From positions 1-38,523 of the forward strand of contig CANIOW010000027.1 in assembly GCA_947469285.1 (NCBI GenBank): a stretch of 38,523 nt of DNA, read 5' to 3'. The notes under the pieces were generated by a model that was not told the origin of the DNA, did no database searches, and was given only the letters and a program-made list of their open reading frames with translations. The translations under genes were made by a program, and so were the position numbers. Each line of letters opens with the position of its first letter. The first letter of the stretch is position 1. Shown one piece after another: positions 38,378 through 38,523 of the stretch. Source of the DNA: Gammaproteobacteria bacterium. GTDB taxonomy: Bacteria > Pseudomonadota > Gammaproteobacteria > Steroidobacterales > Steroidobacteraceae.

Positions 38378-38523
38378 GACCTGCTGTGGTTCTTAGGGCC
38401 AGCAGATGTTTGGAAGATAGCTCATGGGTTTCGTTGTTGAACCAGTTCCTGTTTGAATTCCAGCGGAGTTTTGTTGCCAAGGCTCGAGTGTGGTCGAACC
38501 TCGTTGTAGTGCTTCCGCCAGTC
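38378..38523 (-). mobile_element. IS3-family insertion sequence, 3' end (continues beyond the window)
   Basis: Contains the C-terminal end of an IS3-type transposase on the minus strand plus about 45 bp of non-coding DNA beyond its stop. A plausible terminal inverted repeat starts at 38378 (TGACCTGCTG), since IS3-family ends commonly begin with TG and lie some 30-60 bp from the transposase stop. The exact boundary is inferred, because the other end and any target duplication lie outside the window. Confidence 0.6.
38422..38523 (-). CDS. IS3-family transposase OrfB, C-terminal fragment (5' end outside window)
   Basis: Thirty-three residues and a stop: DWRKHYNEVRPHSSLGNK, then TPLEFKQELVQQRNP. 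The HYNEVRPHSSLG-TP-EF motif is diagnostic for the C-terminus of IS3-family DDE (rve domain) transposases. The catalytic DDE residues lie upstream, outside the window, so I cannot tell whether the copy is intact. It points back toward the DUF3237/IalB region. Confidence 0.88.
   Translation of the reverse strand, partial: DWRKHYNEVRPHSSLGNKTPLEFKQELVQQRNP

Overview
The window is a GC-rich (roughly 60-65% by eye) chromosomal segment of a gammaproteobacterium. The order ratA-rnfH / bamE / fur / recN / nadK / hrcA-grpE-dnaK-dnaJ-dapB-carAB-greA / yhbY / rlmE-ftsH-folP-glmM-tpiA-secG-tRNA-Leu is a classic gammaproteobacterial backbone. A 14-gene nuo operon with separate nuoC and nuoD follows tRNA-Leu directly. 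This argues against Enterobacterales and Pseudomonas, where nuoC and nuoD are fused, and points to Lysobacterales (Xanthomonadales) or neighbouring lineages such as Nevskiales or Steroidobacterales. That placement is inferred from gene order, not from a database search.

Layout. Positions 1-3873 hold the 3' end of ratA, rnfH, bamE (minus), fur, then recN and nadK (minus). Positions 4074-9122 are the heat-shock chaperone block hrcA-grpE-dnaK-dnaJ, with two clear sigma-32-type promoters (before grpE and before dnaK) and a terminator-like hairpin between dnaK and dnaJ. Positions 9119-14992 hold dapB, carA, carB and greA, tightly spaced, with a terminator between dapB and carA. Positions 14989-21830 carry a DUF4149 membrane protein, yhbY (minus), rlmE, ftsH, folP, glmM, tpiA and secG. 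tRNA-Leu(GAG) and a terminator separate this from nuoA-nuoN (22112-36698), which encodes all subunits of respiratory complex I.

An initiator tRNA-fMet with a near-perfect sigma-70 promoter and its own terminator follows nuoN. In related genomes rimP-nusA-infB would be expected next. Here the sequence changes character instead: a DUF4236/SH3-like membrane protein, a visibly more AT-rich DUF3237 gene with small palindromes upstream, a 5'-truncated IalB-like fragment, and the 3' end of an IS3-family transposase running off the window. This tail (about 36.9-38.5 kb) looks like accessory or rearranged DNA and is the only non-housekeeping part.

Functionally the window combines iron regulation and DNA repair (fur, recN), protein folding and quality control (hrcA, grpE, dnaK, dnaJ, ftsH), amino-acid, pyrimidine, folate and cell-wall precursor synthesis (dapB, carAB, folP, glmM), RNA and ribosome factors (greA, yhbY, rlmE), glycolysis (tpiA), secretion and outer-membrane assembly (secG, bamE) and respiration (nuo). 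I did not find a convincing undescribed multi-gene system. The best leads are regulatory: tandem hairpins before ftsH, a 14-bp palindrome before tpiA, and the paired heat-shock promoters. The synteny break after tRNA-fMet is the main structural lead.
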